Assembly: GCA_025934435.1 (NCBI GenBank)
Contig: JAICYB010000016.1
Location: 1 to 64,000 of the forward strand
DNA length: 64,000 nucleotides
Reading direction: 5' to 3'
Source: Actinomycetes bacterium
GTDB taxonomy: Bacteria; Actinomycetota; JAICYB01
Shown: positions 1 to 10,461 of the stretch, piece after piece
How positions within the stretch are numbered: the first letter of the stretch is position 1
Layout of the letters: each line of letters begins with the position of its first letter
The notes under the pieces: model-generated
Database searches by the model: none
What the model was told of the DNA's origin: nothing
Seen by the model: the letters and a program-made list of their open reading frames with translations, nothing else
Translations under genes and position numbers: made by a program

Positions 1-1
1 C

Positions 2-1156
2 GACCTCGGCAAGCTGCTCGGCGGCAGTGACGGTGCGACCGCGACGGCGAACGGCACATCACACACCGTCACGAGAGCCCTGAACCTCCCGTCGGACACG
101 ATGCCGCTGCTCGGTGTCGCGGCCGGCGTCCTCGACGCACACGTCGCCGACGGACCGAAGGTCTACACCGATGGTCTGCTCTCGCAAGTGAACGCGTCGC
201 TCGCTTCGATCACGTCGCTGCTCCCCGCGAACATCCAGAGCGAGCTGCAGAGCGTGTTCGACCAGCTGACAACGAATGTGAACGGCGTCGTCGACACAGC
301 GAACACCACGCTCGGTACGCAACTCTCGAGCGTTGCGACGACACTGTCGAACTCGACGGACCCGGTGCTCGGCGGTCTGCTGCAGAAGGCCGGCCTCGGT
401 AACGTCGTGTCGAGCCCGACGCAGCTCACGTCGGCACTGACGAGCGCGGTGAAACTGCCGAAGCTCGACGTCGGCGGTCTGCTCAGCGGCAACGTCGCGG
501 CGATCAAGGATCTCCACAACATCGCGAACTCGGCGAAGTTGTCGACGAACAAGGTGACGTCCGACGCGTCCACGACGCTCGCGAACATCAACGTCCTGAA
601 CCTGCTGAACGTCGACGCGATCGACATCGCGTCGCACTCCGAAGCGGCTGGAGTGGCGGGTTCGGCCAAGAACACGTCGTCCTGCAAGATCGCGGACGTC
701 AAGTTCGGCGGCTTGGACGGCGTGTCGCTCGACGGCAAGAACCTCTACGTGAACGGCACGGCTATCCCGACGCCGCTCGGCAACCTCGCAACGATCCAGA
801 GCGCAGTGAACAGCGTCACGTCGCAGCTCGGTCTGTCGGTGTCGCTCTGCGACGCCGCGCAGCAGGACGCTTCGTCCGACGGAACCGCCGCCGCGCAGCG
901 TGTGTCGGCGATCCGCATCGAGCTCGCGCCGAAGGCGCCCGTTGATCTCGCCGCGCTTGGGATCCACGCAGGTGACCCACTGCTCAAGATCGTTATCGAC
1001 CCGACCGTTGAGACCTCGGTCGCCGCGCGGCTCGCCGCGCCGGTGACGAGCACAACGCCGAACCTGCCCCGTACGGGCGCCGGCGCGCTGCTCTCGGTCC
1101 TGGTCGGCTTGGGGCTGGCAGGAACGGCGGTCTTCCTCCGAAGGAAGTTCGCTTAG
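2..1156 (+). CDS. Partial LPXTG-type wall-anchored surface protein
   Basis: The frame is open from the window edge, so the N-terminus and signal peptide lie outside; the longest internal Met start is at 101. The visible part is about 384 residues, rich in Ala, Ser, Thr, Leu and Val, with many Leu-rich amphipathic stretches. The C-terminus is a textbook cell-wall sorting signal: LPRTG, a hydrophobic segment of about 20 residues, then the basic tail RRKFA. By analogy with the LPXTG family, a sortase would cleave between Thr and Gly and attach the protein to the envelope. I recognise no catalytic domain. A strong hairpin terminator follows at once. The sorting signal is clear; the function is unknown. 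Confidence 0.75.
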   Translation, partial: DLGKLLGGSDGATATANGTSHTVTRALNLPSDTMPLLGVAAGVLDAHVADGPKVYTDGLLSQVNASLASITSLLPANIQSELQSVFDQLTTNVNGVVDTANTTLGTQLSSVATTLSNSTDPVLGGLLQKAGLGNVVSSPTQLTSALTSAVKLPKLDVGGLLSGNVAAIKDLHNIANSAKLSTNKVTSDASTTLANINVLNLLNVDAIDIASHSEAAGVAGSAKNTSSCKIADVKFGGLDGVSLDGKNLYVNGTAIPTPLGNLATIQSAVNSVTSQLGLSVSLCDAAQQDASSDGTAAAQRVSAIRIELAPKAPVDLAALGIHAGDPLLKIVIDPTVETSVAARLAAPVTSTTPNLPRTGAGALLSVLVGLGLAGTAVFLRRKFA

Positions 1157-1183
1157 GCAGGCAGATCCGCACGGAAGCACGGC

Positions 1184-1210
1184 AAAAGGCCCGCCCTCGG
1201 CGGGCCTTTT
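1184..1210. terminator. Bidirectional hairpin terminator
   Basis: A perfect 12-bp inverted repeat (1184-1195 with 1199-1210) closes a 3-base loop. The stem is GC-rich in the middle with A4 and T4 at its outer ends, so it resembles an intrinsic terminator on both strands. It lies between two convergent genes, the surface protein on plus and ndk on minus. Confidence 0.85.
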
Positions 1211-1217
1211 GCTTTCC

Positions 1218-1625
1218 CTAGAGTTCGGGGAAGAACAGGCCGAGTTCGCGGGACGCGGACTCGGGCGAGTCGGACCCGTGGATCAGGTTGAAGGTGATCT
1301 CGGTAGCGAGATCGCCCCTGATCGTGCCCGGTGGTGCGTCCACAGGGTTCGTCGGACCCATGAGCGTCCGCACGATGGTGACGGCGTCCGGCCCTTCGAC
1401 GGCGAGCGCCATCACCGGGCCCGACGTGATGAAGTCGACGAGGTCGCGGAAGAACGGCTTGGAGGTGTGCTCGGCGTAGTGCTTCCCGGCGAGCTCCTCG
1501 TCGATGGTGAAGAACCGTCCGGCGATGAGGGTCAGCCCTTTGCGTTCGATGCGTCCGACGATCTCGCCGACGAGACCGCGGCGCACGCCGTCGGGCTTCA
1601 CGAGTACGAGCGTCCTCTCCATCAT
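1218..1625 (-). CDS. ndk: Nucleoside diphosphate kinase
   Basis: Transfers the gamma phosphate of ATP to nucleoside diphosphates through a phosphohistidine intermediate, balancing cytoplasmic NTP and dNTP pools. At 135 residues it has normal bacterial length. It starts with the family N-terminus [16 protein letters not shown] and contains NLIHGSDS, where His116 is the phosphorylated residue. It is the last gene of the valS-folC-ndk run, an order also found in mycobacteria, with about 34 bases separating it from folC. Two adjacent ATG codons (MM) leave the exact start open by one residue. It ends just before the shared terminator. Confidence 0.97.
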   Translation of the reverse strand: MMERTLVLVKPDGVRRGLVGEIVGRIERKGLTLIAGRFFTIDEELAGKHYAEHTSKPFFRDLVDFITSGPVMALAVEGPDAVTIVRTLMGPTNPVDAPPGTIRGDLATEITFNLIHGSDSPESASRELGLFFPEL

Positions 1626-1659
1626 CGTCTCCGCATTCGCTGCGCCGTGAGCATGGTCG

Positions 1660-2940
1660 TCAATTATGCGCGTGGAGCGCGTGACGTGCTTCGGTCGCCG
1701 TGTAGAAGCTCCCGTAGATCATCACCAGGTCGGCGCGGTCGGCGATCGCGATCGCATGCGCCACCGCCCGCGCGACGTCCGGCACGATCTCCGCCCCCGG
1801 GAAAGCGTCCGCGATCCGTTGCGGATCACCGGCACGTTCCGTGTTGGGGACGGTGACGATCACCTGATCCACGATCGGACGCCAGATCGCAGCCACCTCT
1901 TCGATCGGTTTCGAGTCGACCATCCCGACGACGAAGATCATGCGCTGCCAAGTGAACGAGTCCTCGAGTGCATCGCGGACGGACCTCGCGGAACCGGGGT
2001 TGTGCCCGCCGTCGACGATCACGAGTGGCTGCCGCTGCATGATCTCCATACGCGCCGGTGTGCGAACGGCAGTGAGTCCGCGCTCGAGCACGTCGCGATC
2101 GAGCTGCTCGCCCACGAACGCTTCGCATGCCGCGACCGCGAGCACCGCGTTGCGGGCTTGGTGCTCACCGAACTGCGCGACGAACACCTCGTCGTAGGTC
2201 GCTTCGATCCCTTCGATCGTGAGGAGCTGGCCACCGACGGCCGGCTGTCGATCGAGCAGCTTGATCTCGCGATCGAGTCGAACGACGGACGACGCTCCCT
2301 TCTCGGTCGCGCGTTTCGTGATGAGATCGAACAAGTCGTCCTGCTCGACGCCGGTGATGAATGTCGACCCGGGTTTCGCGATCCCCGCTTTCTCCCACGC
2401 GGCCTTGGACAGATCGCCGCCGAACTGGCGGATGTGATCGAGACTCACGTTCGTCAGCACGCCGACGACACCGTCCGCGACATTCGTCGCGTCGAACTCA
2501 CCACCGAGCCCCGCCTCGATCACCGCGGCGTGCACGGCGCGATCGAAGAACGCTTCGAACGCCATCACCGTCAGTAGCTCGAAATACGTGAGCTGCTCCC
2601 CCATCCGCTCCTCGACGATCTCGATATACGGACGCAGGTAGGACAGCACTTCTTCGAACTGCTCTTCCGAGATGGGCTCGAGCCCGAACCCGATCCGTTC
2701 GCGCACGTTTCCGAGATCGGGCGACGTGTACGTCCCGACCGTCATACCGAGCTCCGTCAGGATCGCGGTGGCCATCGCGAGAACCGAGAACTTCGCGTTC
2801 GTCCCCGATATGTGCAGGACGGGATACGAGTCCTGCGGTCGCGCGAGGTCGTCGGTGAGCGCTTTGACACGTTCGGTCCCCGGACGGATCCCGAAGCGGA
2901 TCCGCGCGTTCAGAAAGTCGATCGCGTCGGCGTAGCTCAC
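1660..2940 (-). CDS. folC: Folylpolyglutamate synthase / dihydrofolate synthase
   Basis: Adds glutamate to folates (and probably to dihydropteroate) using ATP. The 426-residue protein starts at GTG 2940, which overlaps the valS stop as GTGA, indicating translational coupling. Mur-ligase-type features are visible: SGTNAKFS at residues 45-52 in the place of the ATP-binding loop, [12 protein letters not shown], and [11 protein letters not shown] in the C-terminal domain. The loop is odd. FolC proteins normally read GTNGKGS or GTNGKTS, but here it is GTNAKFS; the lysine is kept and both glycines that shape the loop are changed. A longer upstream open frame is only a shadow of valS. Confidence 0.93.
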   Translation of the reverse strand: MSYADAIDFLNARIRFGIRPGTERVKALTDDLARPQDSYPVLHISGTNAKFSVLAMATAILTELGMTVGTYTSPDLGNVRERIGFGLEPISEEQFEEVLSYLRPYIEIVEERMGEQLTYFELLTVMAFEAFFDRAVHAAVIEAGLGGEFDATNVADGVVGVLTNVSLDHIRQFGGDLSKAAWEKAGIAKPGSTFITGVEQDDLFDLITKRATEKGASSVVRLDREIKLLDRQPAVGGQLLTIEGIEATYDEVFVAQFGEHQARNAVLAVAACEAFVGEQLDRDVLERGLTAVRTPARMEIMQRQPLVIVDGGHNPGSARSVRDALEDSFTWQRMIFVVGMVDSKPIEEVAAIWRPIVDQVIVTVPNTERAGDPQRIADAFPGAEIVPDVARAVAHAIAIADRADLVMIYGSFYTATEARHALHAHN

Positions 2941-5531
2941 AGTTCGGCGAGCTGGGCTCGGAGACGCGAGATCCGCTCGGTGTGCTCCTCGAGCTGTCCG
3001 CGCGTCTTCGCGACGATGTCCGGAGCCGCCTTCGCGGTGAAGTTCGGATTCTCGAGCTTCGCGCGCGCGCGGTCCGCGAGCTTGGCGGCTTCGTCGATCT
3101 CGCGCTCGAGTCTCGTCCGCTCCGCACCGACGTCGACCGTACCGGCGAGCGGCAGGTACACCTCGGTCGATCCGGCGACGACACGGGACCAGCCTTCGGG
3201 CTGCGCGCCGACTTCGACCGAACCGAGGAGCGCGAGCGCCTTCAGCTCGGCGGCGTAGCCCTTCGCGACGGCGGCCGCCGGGCCGTCGGCGACGATCACG
3301 TCGAGCCGCTGGCGCGGAGGGATGTTGTGCTCGTGCCGGAAACGGCGGATCTCGACAACCACGGTCTGCAGGAGCGCCATCTCGCGTTCTGCGTCCTCGT
3401 CGAGACGTCCTTCGGCGGACGGCCACTCCGCGATCATGATCGACTCCGCGGCTTCGTCCTTCGGCAGCAGTTGCCAGATCTCTTCGGTGACGAAGGGGAT
3501 CATCGGGTGCGCGAGACGCAAGCTCACTTCGAGGACGTGACGGAGCACGGGGGCGGCTCGTCCGGGATCGGTCTTCGACATCTCGAGGTACCAGTCGCAG
3601 AACTCCGACCAGATGAAGTGATACAGCACGTCGGACTGACGCTGGAAGTCGTAGGCATCGCTCGCGTCGTTGATCGTCTTCACCGTCTGCGCGAGACGCG
3701 ACATGATCCAGCGCTCGGGGAGCGCGAGATCGTCGCCGACGGGCCCCGGGTCACCGTCGAACTGCTGGAGCGCGAAACGCGACGCGTTCCACAACTTGTT
3801 GCAGAACCGGCGCGCGCCCTCGACGCGCTCGATCGAGAACGCCATGTCCTGACCGAGGTTGCAGCCGAGCATAACGGCGAAGCGCAGCGCGTCCGCGCCG
3901 AAGCGGTCGATCATCTCGAGCGGATCGATGACGTTACCGACGGAACGGGACATCTTGTGACCCTTCTCGTCACGCACGATCGGATGGATCACGACGTCGG
4001 TGAACGGGATGTCACCGACGAAGTGCAGACCCGTGAAGATCATCCGTGCCACCCAGAGATAGATGATCTCGCGCGCCGTCGCGAGGACGTTCGTCGGATA
4101 CCAGTAGCGAAGATCCTCGGTGTCGTCCGGCCAACCGAGCGTCGAGAAGGGCCAGAGCGCCGACGAGAACCACGTGTCGAGCGTGTCGGGGTCCTGCTCG
4201 ATGTCGGACGAACCACACGCGGCGCAGGCGTCCGGATCTTCGAGCGCGACCGTGATGTGTCCGTCGGCGCAATACCACGCCGGGATGCGGTGGCCGAGCC
4301 AGAGCTGCCGCGAGATGCACCAGTCGCGGATGTTCTCCATCCAGTCGAGGTAGACCTTCGTGAACGGTTGCTCGGGAATGAACCGCACCTTGCCTTGTTT
4401 CACGACGTCGATCGCCGGTTCGGCAAGCTCCTTCATCGCGACGAACCACTGCTCGGAGAGCCACGGCTCGATCGCCGTGTCCGGCGTGCGGTCGCAGTAC
4501 GCGACGGAGTGCACATATGGACGTTCTTCGTGCTCGACGACGCCTTCGGCGCGCAGTGCTTCGAGGACCGCTCGGCGCGCCTCGAACCTGTCCAGTCCCT
4601 CGAAGCGTCCGCCGTTCTCGTTGATCTGTGCCGTCTTGTCGAAGATGTTGATCATCTCGAGACCGGTACGCTCCCCGATCTCGAAGTCGTTCTGGTCGTG
4701 TGCGGGCGTGACCTTGACGGCGCCGGTGCCGAAGTCCATCTCGATGACGTCGTCCGCGACGATCGGGATCTCCCGGCCGACGAGCGGGAGGATGACCGTC
4801 TTGCCGACGAGCGACTTGTAACGTTCGTCGTCCGGGTGGACGGCGACACCTGTGTCACCGAGCATCGTCTCGACGCGCGTCGTCGCCACGGGGATGTACC
4901 CGCTCCCGTCGGCGAGCGGATACCGGAGCGTGACGAGCTCGCCCTCGGTCTCACGGTGGATGACTTCGATGTCCGAGATCGCGGACATGCACTTCGGACA
5001 CCAGTTGATGATCCGGGAGCCGCGGTAGATCTTTCCTTCGTCGAAGAGCCGGACGAACACCGTCCGCACCGCGAACGACAGTCCGGGGTCCATCGTGAAA
5101 CGTGTACGCGTCCAGTCGGCCGAGCACCCGAGCCGCTTCAGCGCGCCGAGGATGCGCGCTTCGTATTCGTCCTTCCACTCCCAGAAGAGCGCCTCGAAGC
5201 CTTCGCGTCCGAGATCGAAGCGTGACTTCCCTTCCGCGGCGAGACGGCGCTCGAGCACGGCTTGCGTGGCGATGGCGGCGTGGTCCGTCCCGGGGACCCA
5301 AAGCGTCGGACGCTGCTGCATGCGCGCGCGCCGGACGATCACGTCCTGGATGATGTTGTTCAGGGCGCCGCCCATGTGCAGCGCGCCGGTGACATTGCCC
5401 GGCGGCATCGACATGCTGAACCGCTCGCCGGACGCACCCGTATCGCCGACGAAGTAGCCGCGCTCTTCCCACGTCGCGTACCAGCGGTCTTCGACACCTT
5501 TCGGGTCGTACGCCTTCGCGAGTTCGGTCAT
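2937..5531 (-). CDS. valS: Valine--tRNA ligase
   Basis: Charges tRNA-Val with valine. The 864-residue length and order fit class Ia ValRS: Rossmann catalytic domain with the HIGH-type motif at residues 52-55, inserted editing domain, KMSRS motif near residue 525, anticodon-binding helical domain, and a C-terminal coiled-coil arm rich in Arg and Glu. The HIGH-type motif reads HMGG within VTGALHMGGALNN, where ValRS normally has HMGH. This was checked on the bases and is a real substitution, not a misread frame. It is the first gene of the run to folC and ndk, divergent from an amidase gene across about 107 bases that must hold both promoters. Confidence 0.97.
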   Translation of the reverse strand: MTELAKAYDPKGVEDRWYATWEERGYFVGDTGASGERFSMSMPPGNVTGALHMGGALNNIIQDVIVRRARMQQRPTLWVPGTDHAAIATQAVLERRLAAEGKSRFDLGREGFEALFWEWKDEYEARILGALKRLGCSADWTRTRFTMDPGLSFAVRTVFVRLFDEGKIYRGSRIINWCPKCMSAISDIEVIHRETEGELVTLRYPLADGSGYIPVATTRVETMLGDTGVAVHPDDERYKSLVGKTVILPLVGREIPIVADDVIEMDFGTGAVKVTPAHDQNDFEIGERTGLEMINIFDKTAQINENGGRFEGLDRFEARRAVLEALRAEGVVEHEERPYVHSVAYCDRTPDTAIEPWLSEQWFVAMKELAEPAIDVVKQGKVRFIPEQPFTKVYLDWMENIRDWCISRQLWLGHRIPAWYCADGHITVALEDPDACAACGSSDIEQDPDTLDTWFSSALWPFSTLGWPDDTEDLRYWYPTNVLATAREIIYLWVARMIFTGLHFVGDIPFTDVVIHPIVRDEKGHKMSRSVGNVIDPLEMIDRFGADALRFAVMLGCNLGQDMAFSIERVEGARRFCNKLWNASRFALQQFDGDPGPVGDDLALPERWIMSRLAQTVKTINDASDAYDFQRQSDVLYHFIWSEFCDWYLEMSKTDPGRAAPVLRHVLEVSLRLAHPMIPFVTEEIWQLLPKDEAAESIMIAEWPSAEGRLDEDAEREMALLQTVVVEIRRFRHEHNIPPRQRLDVIVADGPAAAVAKGYAAELKALALLGSVEVGAQPEGWSRVVAGSTEVYLPLAGTVDVGAERTRLEREIDEAAKLADRARAKLENPNFTAKAAPDIVAKTRGQLEEHTERISRLRAQLAEL

Positions 5532-5625
5532 GACGGTCCTCTCTTCGGATCTGTGGGCGCGGAAGAGTTCGGCCTAGCGGCCCGATACTCGAGGACCTAC
5601 GCGCTGCGCGAACACCTCCTCACTG

Positions 5626-5631
5626 TACTGT
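5626..5631 (+). promoter_or_regulatory. Candidate -10 element for a leaderless amidase transcript
   Basis: TACTGT lies 7 bases before the amidase ATG at 5639, with no Shine-Dalgarno sequence between. A start point 7-8 bases past a -10 box would fall at the ATG, as in leaderless actinobacterial mRNAs. No convincing -35 box was seen. This is inferred from spacing only. Confidence 0.35.
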
Positions 5632-5638
5632 CTACGCC

Positions 5639-6970
5639 ATGCGAACGCTGCTCGAGCAGGCACGGGACATCGCGTCCGGTGATGCGTCCTCCGTCGAACT
5701 CGTGTCGGCCGCCCTCGACGCGATCGAACGAACGCAACCGTTGCTGAACGCCTTCACCCAGGTCTTCGCGGACGAAGCCCTCGAGCAGGCCAAGGCCCCG
5801 ATGGACGGACCGCTCGGCGGCGTCCCCATCGCTGTGAAGGATCTCTACGACGTCGCCGGAGCGGTGTCGTCGGGATGCTGCGCGGCGTACGAGGAGCGGA
5901 GGAGGTCGGACGACTCCGCGGTCGTCGCGAAGCTGCGAGCGGCCGGCGCGATCATCGTCGGCAAGACGAACCAGCACGAACTGGCGTGCGGCGCGACGAA
6001 CCTCATCTCGTCGCACGGCGCGACGCGCAACCCGTGGGACCGCGAGCGGATCACCGGCGGTTCGTCCGGAGGATCCGGCGCAGCCGTCGCAGCGGGCGTC
6101 GTCGCGATGGCGATGGGTTCGGACACCGGCGGTTCGATCCGCATCCCGTCATCGTTCTGCGGTGTGACGGGACTGAAACCGACGCACGGCTCGGTGTCAC
6201 TGCGGGGTGCGATGCCGATGTGTCCATCGCTCGATACCGGCGGAGCGCTCGCGCGGAGCGCCGCCGACTGTCTACTCGTCCACGAGATCATCTCGGGCTA
6301 CGACGACGGCTATCTGTGGTCGCGTGCGGACGCGCCGGACGTGCGGGAGCCGAAGCTCGTCGGCATCGCCCGTTCGTTCTTCGATCGCGTCCATCCCGAG
6401 GTCAAGGCGGCCGTCGAGGATGCAGCAAAGACGCTCGAGTCGCTCGGCTACGAGATCGTCGACGTCGACGGACCCAACATCGACGAAGCGTTCGGAACCT
6501 TCGGCACGCGGCTCACCGAACTCGCGCATCGCTACCGCGATCTCTGGGACGACCCACGCATCTCACCACAGCTCCGTCAGTTGATCGACGTCGGGCGGTC
6601 GCTTTCGGGAGCGGACGCCTTCGCGGGACGGGAGCTCGGTCTGAAGATCTCGCGCGCGTTCGCCGCGGCGTTCGAGCGCGCGGATGTCCTGCTCGCGCCG
6701 TGCACCTCGTTCCCAGCGCCGAACGCGACCGACAACGAGGTGGTGGTCGACGGCGGAACCGTGGACGTCCATCTCGGCGGATGTGCGCGGCTCACGCTCC
6801 CGGTGAACGTCGCGGGGCTGCCGGCCCTCGCCTTCCCCGTCGGCTTCTCGAACGAGGGCCTGCCGATCGGCGCACAACTCATCGGGCGCGCATGGACGGA
6901 GCGCGCGCTCTGTGGTGTCGTCGGCGCTTTCGAGACCGCGACCGACTACAGGAAGACCGCGGGAGCTTAG
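5639..6970 (+). CDS. Amidase-signature enzyme (GatA-like)
   Basis: Hydrolyses or transfers amide groups with a Ser-cisSer-Lys triad. The 443-residue protein shows Lys67 in [10 protein letters not shown], the signature GGSSGGSG with Ser142 as the cis-Ser position, and Ser166 in DTGGSIR as nucleophile; the 24-residue Ser-Ser spacing is as in characterised family members. It resembles GatA of the Glu-tRNA(Gln)/Asp-tRNA(Asn) amidotransferase, but is shorter than usual and no gatB or gatC lies nearby, so a stand-alone amidase is at least as likely. Its stop overlaps that of the convergent clpX by 4 bases. The start ATG lacks an SD and may be leaderless. Confidence 0.85.
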   Translation: MRTLLEQARDIASGDASSVELVSAALDAIERTQPLLNAFTQVFADEALEQAKAPMDGPLGGVPIAVKDLYDVAGAVSSGCCAAYEERRRSDDSAVVAKLRAAGAIIVGKTNQHELACGATNLISSHGATRNPWDRERITGGSSGGSGAAVAAGVVAMAMGSDTGGSIRIPSSFCGVTGLKPTHGSVSLRGAMPMCPSLDTGGALARSAADCLLVHEIISGYDDGYLWSRADAPDVREPKLVGIARSFFDRVHPEVKAAVEDAAKTLESLGYEIVDVDGPNIDEAFGTFGTRLTELAHRYRDLWDDPRISPQLRQLIDVGRSLSGADAFAGRELGLKISRAFAAAFERADVLLAPCTSFPAPNATDNEVVVDGGTVDVHLGGCARLTLPVNVAGLPALAFPVGFSNEGLPIGAQLIGRAWTERALCGVVGAFETATDYRKTAGA

Positions 6971-8244
6971 GCCGAACGCTCGCGCTTCGCGCGCGAAGAC
7001 TTCCCGGCGCCACCGCCGCGCGCAACGAGCGTGGGCGGCGCTTCCTTGAGGACGGTCTCCTTCGTCACGACGCACTTCTCGATGTCCGGCGTCGACGGGA
7101 TCTCGTACATCACGTCGAGCAGGACGTCCTCGAGGATCGCGCGAAGCGCCCGGCATTCGGTACCTCGTTTCAGCGCGACACGCGCGATCTCGCGAAGCGC
7201 ATCCGGCGTGATCGTGAGTTCGACGTCGTCGAATTCGAGGAAGCGCTGGTACTGCTTCACGAACGCGTTCTTCGGACGCGTGAGGATCTCGATCAGCGTG
7301 TCCTCGTCGAGGTTGTGCACGAACGTCGCGATCGGAAGCCGCCCGATGAATTCCGGGATCAGTCCGTACTTCAGGAGATCCTCCGGCATGACTTGCGCGA
7401 AGATCTCGCCGACGTCCTTCTCCTCGAGCTTGCGGATGTCCGCGCCGAAGCCGATGCCCTTGCGACCGATGCGTCCTTCGACGATCTTCTCGAGACCGGC
7501 AAAGGCACCGCCGCAGATGAACAGGATGTTCGTCGTGTCGATCTGGATGAACTCCTGGTGCGGATGCTTGCGTCCACCCTGCGGCGGAACCGAGGCAACC
7601 GTTCCTTCGAGGATCTTCAGGAGCGCTTGCTGCACACCTTCGCCGGACACATCACGAGTGATCGACGGGTTCTCGCTCTTGCGCGCGATCTTGTCGACCT
7701 CGTCGATGTAGATGATCCCCGTCTCGGCGCGTTTCACGTCGTAGTCGGCAGCTTGGATCAGCTTGAGGAGGATGTTCTCGACGTCTTCGCCGACGTAGCC
7801 GGCTTCGGTGAGCGCGGTTGCGTCCGCGATAGCGAACGGAACGTTGAGCATCTTCGCGAGCGTCTGCGCGAGGTGCGTCTTGCCGCAGCCGGTCGGGCCG
7901 ATGATGAGGACGTTCGACTTCTGCAATTCGACGTCGCCGTCCGTACGCGACTGGCCCATCGAGATGCGCTTGTAGTGGTTGTACACCGCGACGGAGAGGA
8001 TCTTCTTCGCTTGGTCCTGCCCGACCACATAGCTGTTGAGGAAGTCGTTGATCTCCGCGGGCTTGGGCAGTTCGTCGAACTTCAGCTCAGCGGACTCGGA
8101 CAGTTCCTCCTCGATGATCTCGTTGCAGAGATCGATGCATTCGTCGCAGATGTAGACACCAGGACCGGCGATGAGCTTCTTCACCTGCTTCTGCGACTTG
8201 CCGCAGAAGCTGCATTTGAGGAGTTCGTCCTGGAATTTCGCCAA
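6967..8244 (-). CDS. clpX: ATP-dependent Clp protease ATP-binding subunit ClpX
   Basis: Hexameric AAA+ unfoldase that feeds proteins into ClpP. At 425 residues it is full length. The N-terminal zinc-binding domain has Cys11, Cys14, Cys33 and Cys36. Walker A is GPTGCGKT at residues 116-123, the pore loop GYVGE is at about 149-153, and Walker [10 protein letters not shown] is at about 177-185. A sensor-2 domain ends the protein. It lies 17 bases downstream of clpP in the tig-clpP-clpX run, so unfoldase, peptidase and chaperone are probably co-expressed. Confidence 0.98.
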   Translation of the reverse strand: MAKFQDELLKCSFCGKSQKQVKKLIAGPGVYICDECIDLCNEIIEEELSESAELKFDELPKPAEINDFLNSYVVGQDQAKKILSVAVYNHYKRISMGQSRTDGDVELQKSNVLIIGPTGCGKTHLAQTLAKMLNVPFAIADATALTEAGYVGEDVENILLKLIQAADYDVKRAETGIIYIDEVDKIARKSENPSITRDVSGEGVQQALLKILEGTVASVPPQGGRKHPHQEFIQIDTTNILFICGGAFAGLEKIVEGRIGRKGIGFGADIRKLEEKDVGEIFAQVMPEDLLKYGLIPEFIGRLPIATFVHNLDEDTLIEILTRPKNAFVKQYQRFLEFDDVELTITPDALREIARVALKRGTECRALRAILEDVLLDVMYEIPSTPDIEKCVVTKETVLKEAPPTLVARGGGAGKSSRAKRERSA

Positions 8245-8261
8245 CGCCCTGCCCCCCGTCC

Positions 8262-8915
8262 CTAGTCTTTCTTCCCGTCGGCCTTACCGTTGCCCGCGTG
8301 CAACTCAACCAGCTTACGGGCAGTTATGACTTCGTCGACCATCCCGTACTCCTTCGCTTGGTCGGCCGTCATGATGAAGTCACGGTCGGTGTCCTGCTTG
8401 ATCTTTTCGATGGACTGGCCGGTATGTGAAGCCAGGATCTCGTCGAGACGAGCGCGCAGACCGAGGACCTCGCGAGCCCATATCTCGATATCGGCCGCTT
8501 GGCCTCCCGCTTGACCGCGAGGCTGGTGGATCAGGACGCGCGAGTTCGGGAGGGCATAGCGCTTGCCCCGGCTGCCGGCGGCGAGGATCACCGCGGCGGC
8601 GGACGCAGCCATGCCCATCACCGTCGTGGACACGTCGTTCCTGACGTACTGCATCGTGTCGTAGATAGAAAGGAGCGCGTAGATGTCGCCGCCGGGAGAG
8701 TTGATGTACAGGCGGATATCGCGCTCGGGATCCTCCGACTCCAGGAACAACATCTGCGCCATCACAAGGTTCGCGATCTGGTCGTCGATCCCCGTTCCGA
8801 GGAAGATGATCCCGTCCTTGAGCAGACGCGAGTAGATGTCGAAGGCGCGCTCGTACCGACCGGTGTTCTCGATGACCATCGGGACGATCTGATTACGGAA
8901 ACGGTCTTCGTTCAT
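8262..8915 (-). CDS. clpP: ATP-dependent Clp protease proteolytic subunit ClpP
   Basis: Serine peptidase that forms the barrel-shaped degradation chamber of the Clp protease. The 217-residue protein has the catalytic triad Ser105 (GMAASAAA), His130 (LIHQP) and Asp179. The start overlaps the tig stop as ATGA. Many actinobacteria carry a clpP1-clpP2 pair at this locus; only one copy is present here, so any partner would be elsewhere or the enzyme is a homomer. Confidence 0.97.
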   Translation of the reverse strand: MNEDRFRNQIVPMVIENTGRYERAFDIYSRLLKDGIIFLGTGIDDQIANLVMAQMLFLESEDPERDIRLYINSPGGDIYALLSIYDTMQYVRNDVSTTVMGMAASAAAVILAAGSRGKRYALPNSRVLIHQPRGQAGGQAADIEIWAREVLGLRARLDEILASHTGQSIEKIKQDTDRDFIMTADQAKEYGMVDEVITARKLVELHAGNGKADGKKD

Positions 8916-10231
8916 TCGCTTGCGTCCCCTTCTGTCAAGGGATCGGTCTCCTTGACATCGGCCCGTTCGACGAGGAGATCGAGGGCTTTGGCCCTCAGGA
9001 TATCACCGTCTACCGAGTTCCAATCGTCACGTTCCTCGATGATTTCCTTGATCTCGTCGGGCGTTCGTCCTGTGCGTTGCGCCATGTGTTCGACCTCGTG
9101 TTCGCGCTCGTCATCGGACACTTCGAGCCCTTCGGCGGCGACGACGGCGTCCAGTCCGAGGCGTGTCTTGAGGTTGCGTTCCGCCTGCTCGTGGAAGCGC
9201 GCGCGTAGGGCGTCGGCGTCGAGATTCTGCGCCTCCATATACCGGTCGATCGGGATGCCTTGCGCCGCGAGGAGCTGTGCGAGACCGGTCACGAGATTGT
9301 CGACCTCGACGTCGATCATGCCGTGCGGTAGATCGACCTCGAGACCCTTCTCGACGAACGACTCGAGAACGCTTTCACGCAGCGCGTTCACCGCTTGCGC
9401 TTCTTTCATCTCTGTAAGTCGAGTGCGGATGTCGTCACGGAGCTCGGCGAGCGTGTCGAACTCTGACACCGTCTTCGCGAGCTCGTCATCGAGCGCCGGC
9501 AGCTTGCGCATCTTCGTGTCCTTCACGAGGACCTGCATGCCGACCTGCCACCCAGCGCGTTCACCGAACCGCTCGGAGAGCGTCGCGGTGAGCTTCAGGA
9601 TGTCGCCCTTCCGTTTGCCTTCGAGCTCCGCGTCGAGCTCCGGCACGACCATCTCGGAGCCCACCTCGATCAGCAGGTCCTTCGCGGTCAGCTCGTCGAT
9701 CGTCTGGTCGTGACGGTAGGTCGTCAGGTCGATCGACGCGAAGTCTTCCTTCTGGAGCGGACGCTCTGTCGGCTCGAGCGTCGCGAACCGCGTCCGCAGG
9801 CGATCGATCTGCTCGTCGATCTCCGCATCCGTGACTTCGACCCGCGGTTTGGACGCTTCGAGGTTCGAGTACTCCTTGAGCTCGGGCGTCGGACGGGTCT
9901 CCACCGTCGCCTCGAACGTCATGTCCTGGCCGGCCTCGAAGGTCTTGACGTCGATCTCGGGCGGAGCAACGACGTCGAGATCGGTGTCGCGGACGGCCTC
10001 GGCGTAGAGCTCGGGGAGGCCGTCGCGAAGCGCTTCGCTCCGGACGTAGTCCTTCCCGAGACGCTGGTCGATCACGGACCTCGGCGCCTTCCCCGGTCTG
10101 AACCCGGGCACCTTGACCTGCTGCGCGAGACGCTTGTAGGTCCGTCCGAGGAGCTTGTCGACGTCCTCCCCCGGAACTTCGATGGTCAGCTTGACCTTGT
10201 TCTTGCCGATCTCCTCGGCGGACGTTTTCAC
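8912..10231 (-). CDS. tig: Trigger factor (ribosome-associated chaperone, PPIase)
   Basis: Binds nascent chains at the ribosome exit and catalyses prolyl isomerisation. The 439-residue protein has the N-terminal ribosome-binding domain with the signature [11 protein letters not shown], a central FKBP-like domain, and a long helical C-terminal chaperone region ending in an acidic tail. It heads the tig-clpP-clpX run. The 72 bases upstream separate it from the divergent tRNA-Pro gene. Confidence 0.97.
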   Translation of the reverse strand: MKTSAEEIGKNKVKLTIEVPGEDVDKLLGRTYKRLAQQVKVPGFRPGKAPRSVIDQRLGKDYVRSEALRDGLPELYAEAVRDTDLDVVAPPEIDVKTFEAGQDMTFEATVETRPTPELKEYSNLEASKPRVEVTDAEIDEQIDRLRTRFATLEPTERPLQKEDFASIDLTTYRHDQTIDELTAKDLLIEVGSEMVVPELDAELEGKRKGDILKLTATLSERFGERAGWQVGMQVLVKDTKMRKLPALDDELAKTVSEFDTLAELRDDIRTRLTEMKEAQAVNALRESVLESFVEKGLEVDLPHGMIDVEVDNLVTGLAQLLAAQGIPIDRYMEAQNLDADALRARFHEQAERNLKTRLGLDAVVAAEGLEVSDDEREHEVEHMAQRTGRTPDEIKEIIEERDDWNSVDGDILRAKALDLLVERADVKETDPLTEGDASE

Positions 10232-10303
10232 TGGTGGAGAAAGGTTACCTGCGGGACGAACCCCCGGTGGAGACGCTTACGCCAGCCCGTACGATAGGAC
10301 CCT

Positions 10304-10377
10304 CGGGGCGTAGCGCAGTCCGGTAGCGCACCGGCTTTGGGAGCCGGGGGCCGCGGGTTCGAATCCCGCCGCCCCGA
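10304..10377 (+). tRNA. tRNA-Pro (anticodon TGG)
   Basis: Full cloverleaf: acceptor stem of 7 pairs, D-arm GCGC/GCGC, anticodon stem CCGGC/GCCGG with loop TTTGGGA, and T-arm GCGGG TTCGAAT CCCGC. The discriminator is A and CCA is not encoded. A TACGAT box 8 bases upstream may be its -10 element. Confidence 0.95.
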
Positions 10378-10461
10378 CGAAGTCGCCGACCGGTTGTGCC
10401 GCGAGGGCGCTGCATCGACTCAGTACGAACGTTTGTCCGTGCCCGCTGCCAACGTCCGGCT

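Noticed and set aside
2982-5225. 747-residue open frame antisense to valS
   Set aside because: Strong GC-rich codon bias in valS leaves few stops on the other strand. The translation is Arg/Asp/Glu-rich without any domain, and valS is unmistakable.
5639-6970. Calling the amidase gatA outright
   Set aside because: The triad fits, but gatB and gatC are absent nearby and the length is short, so a stand-alone amidase cannot be excluded.
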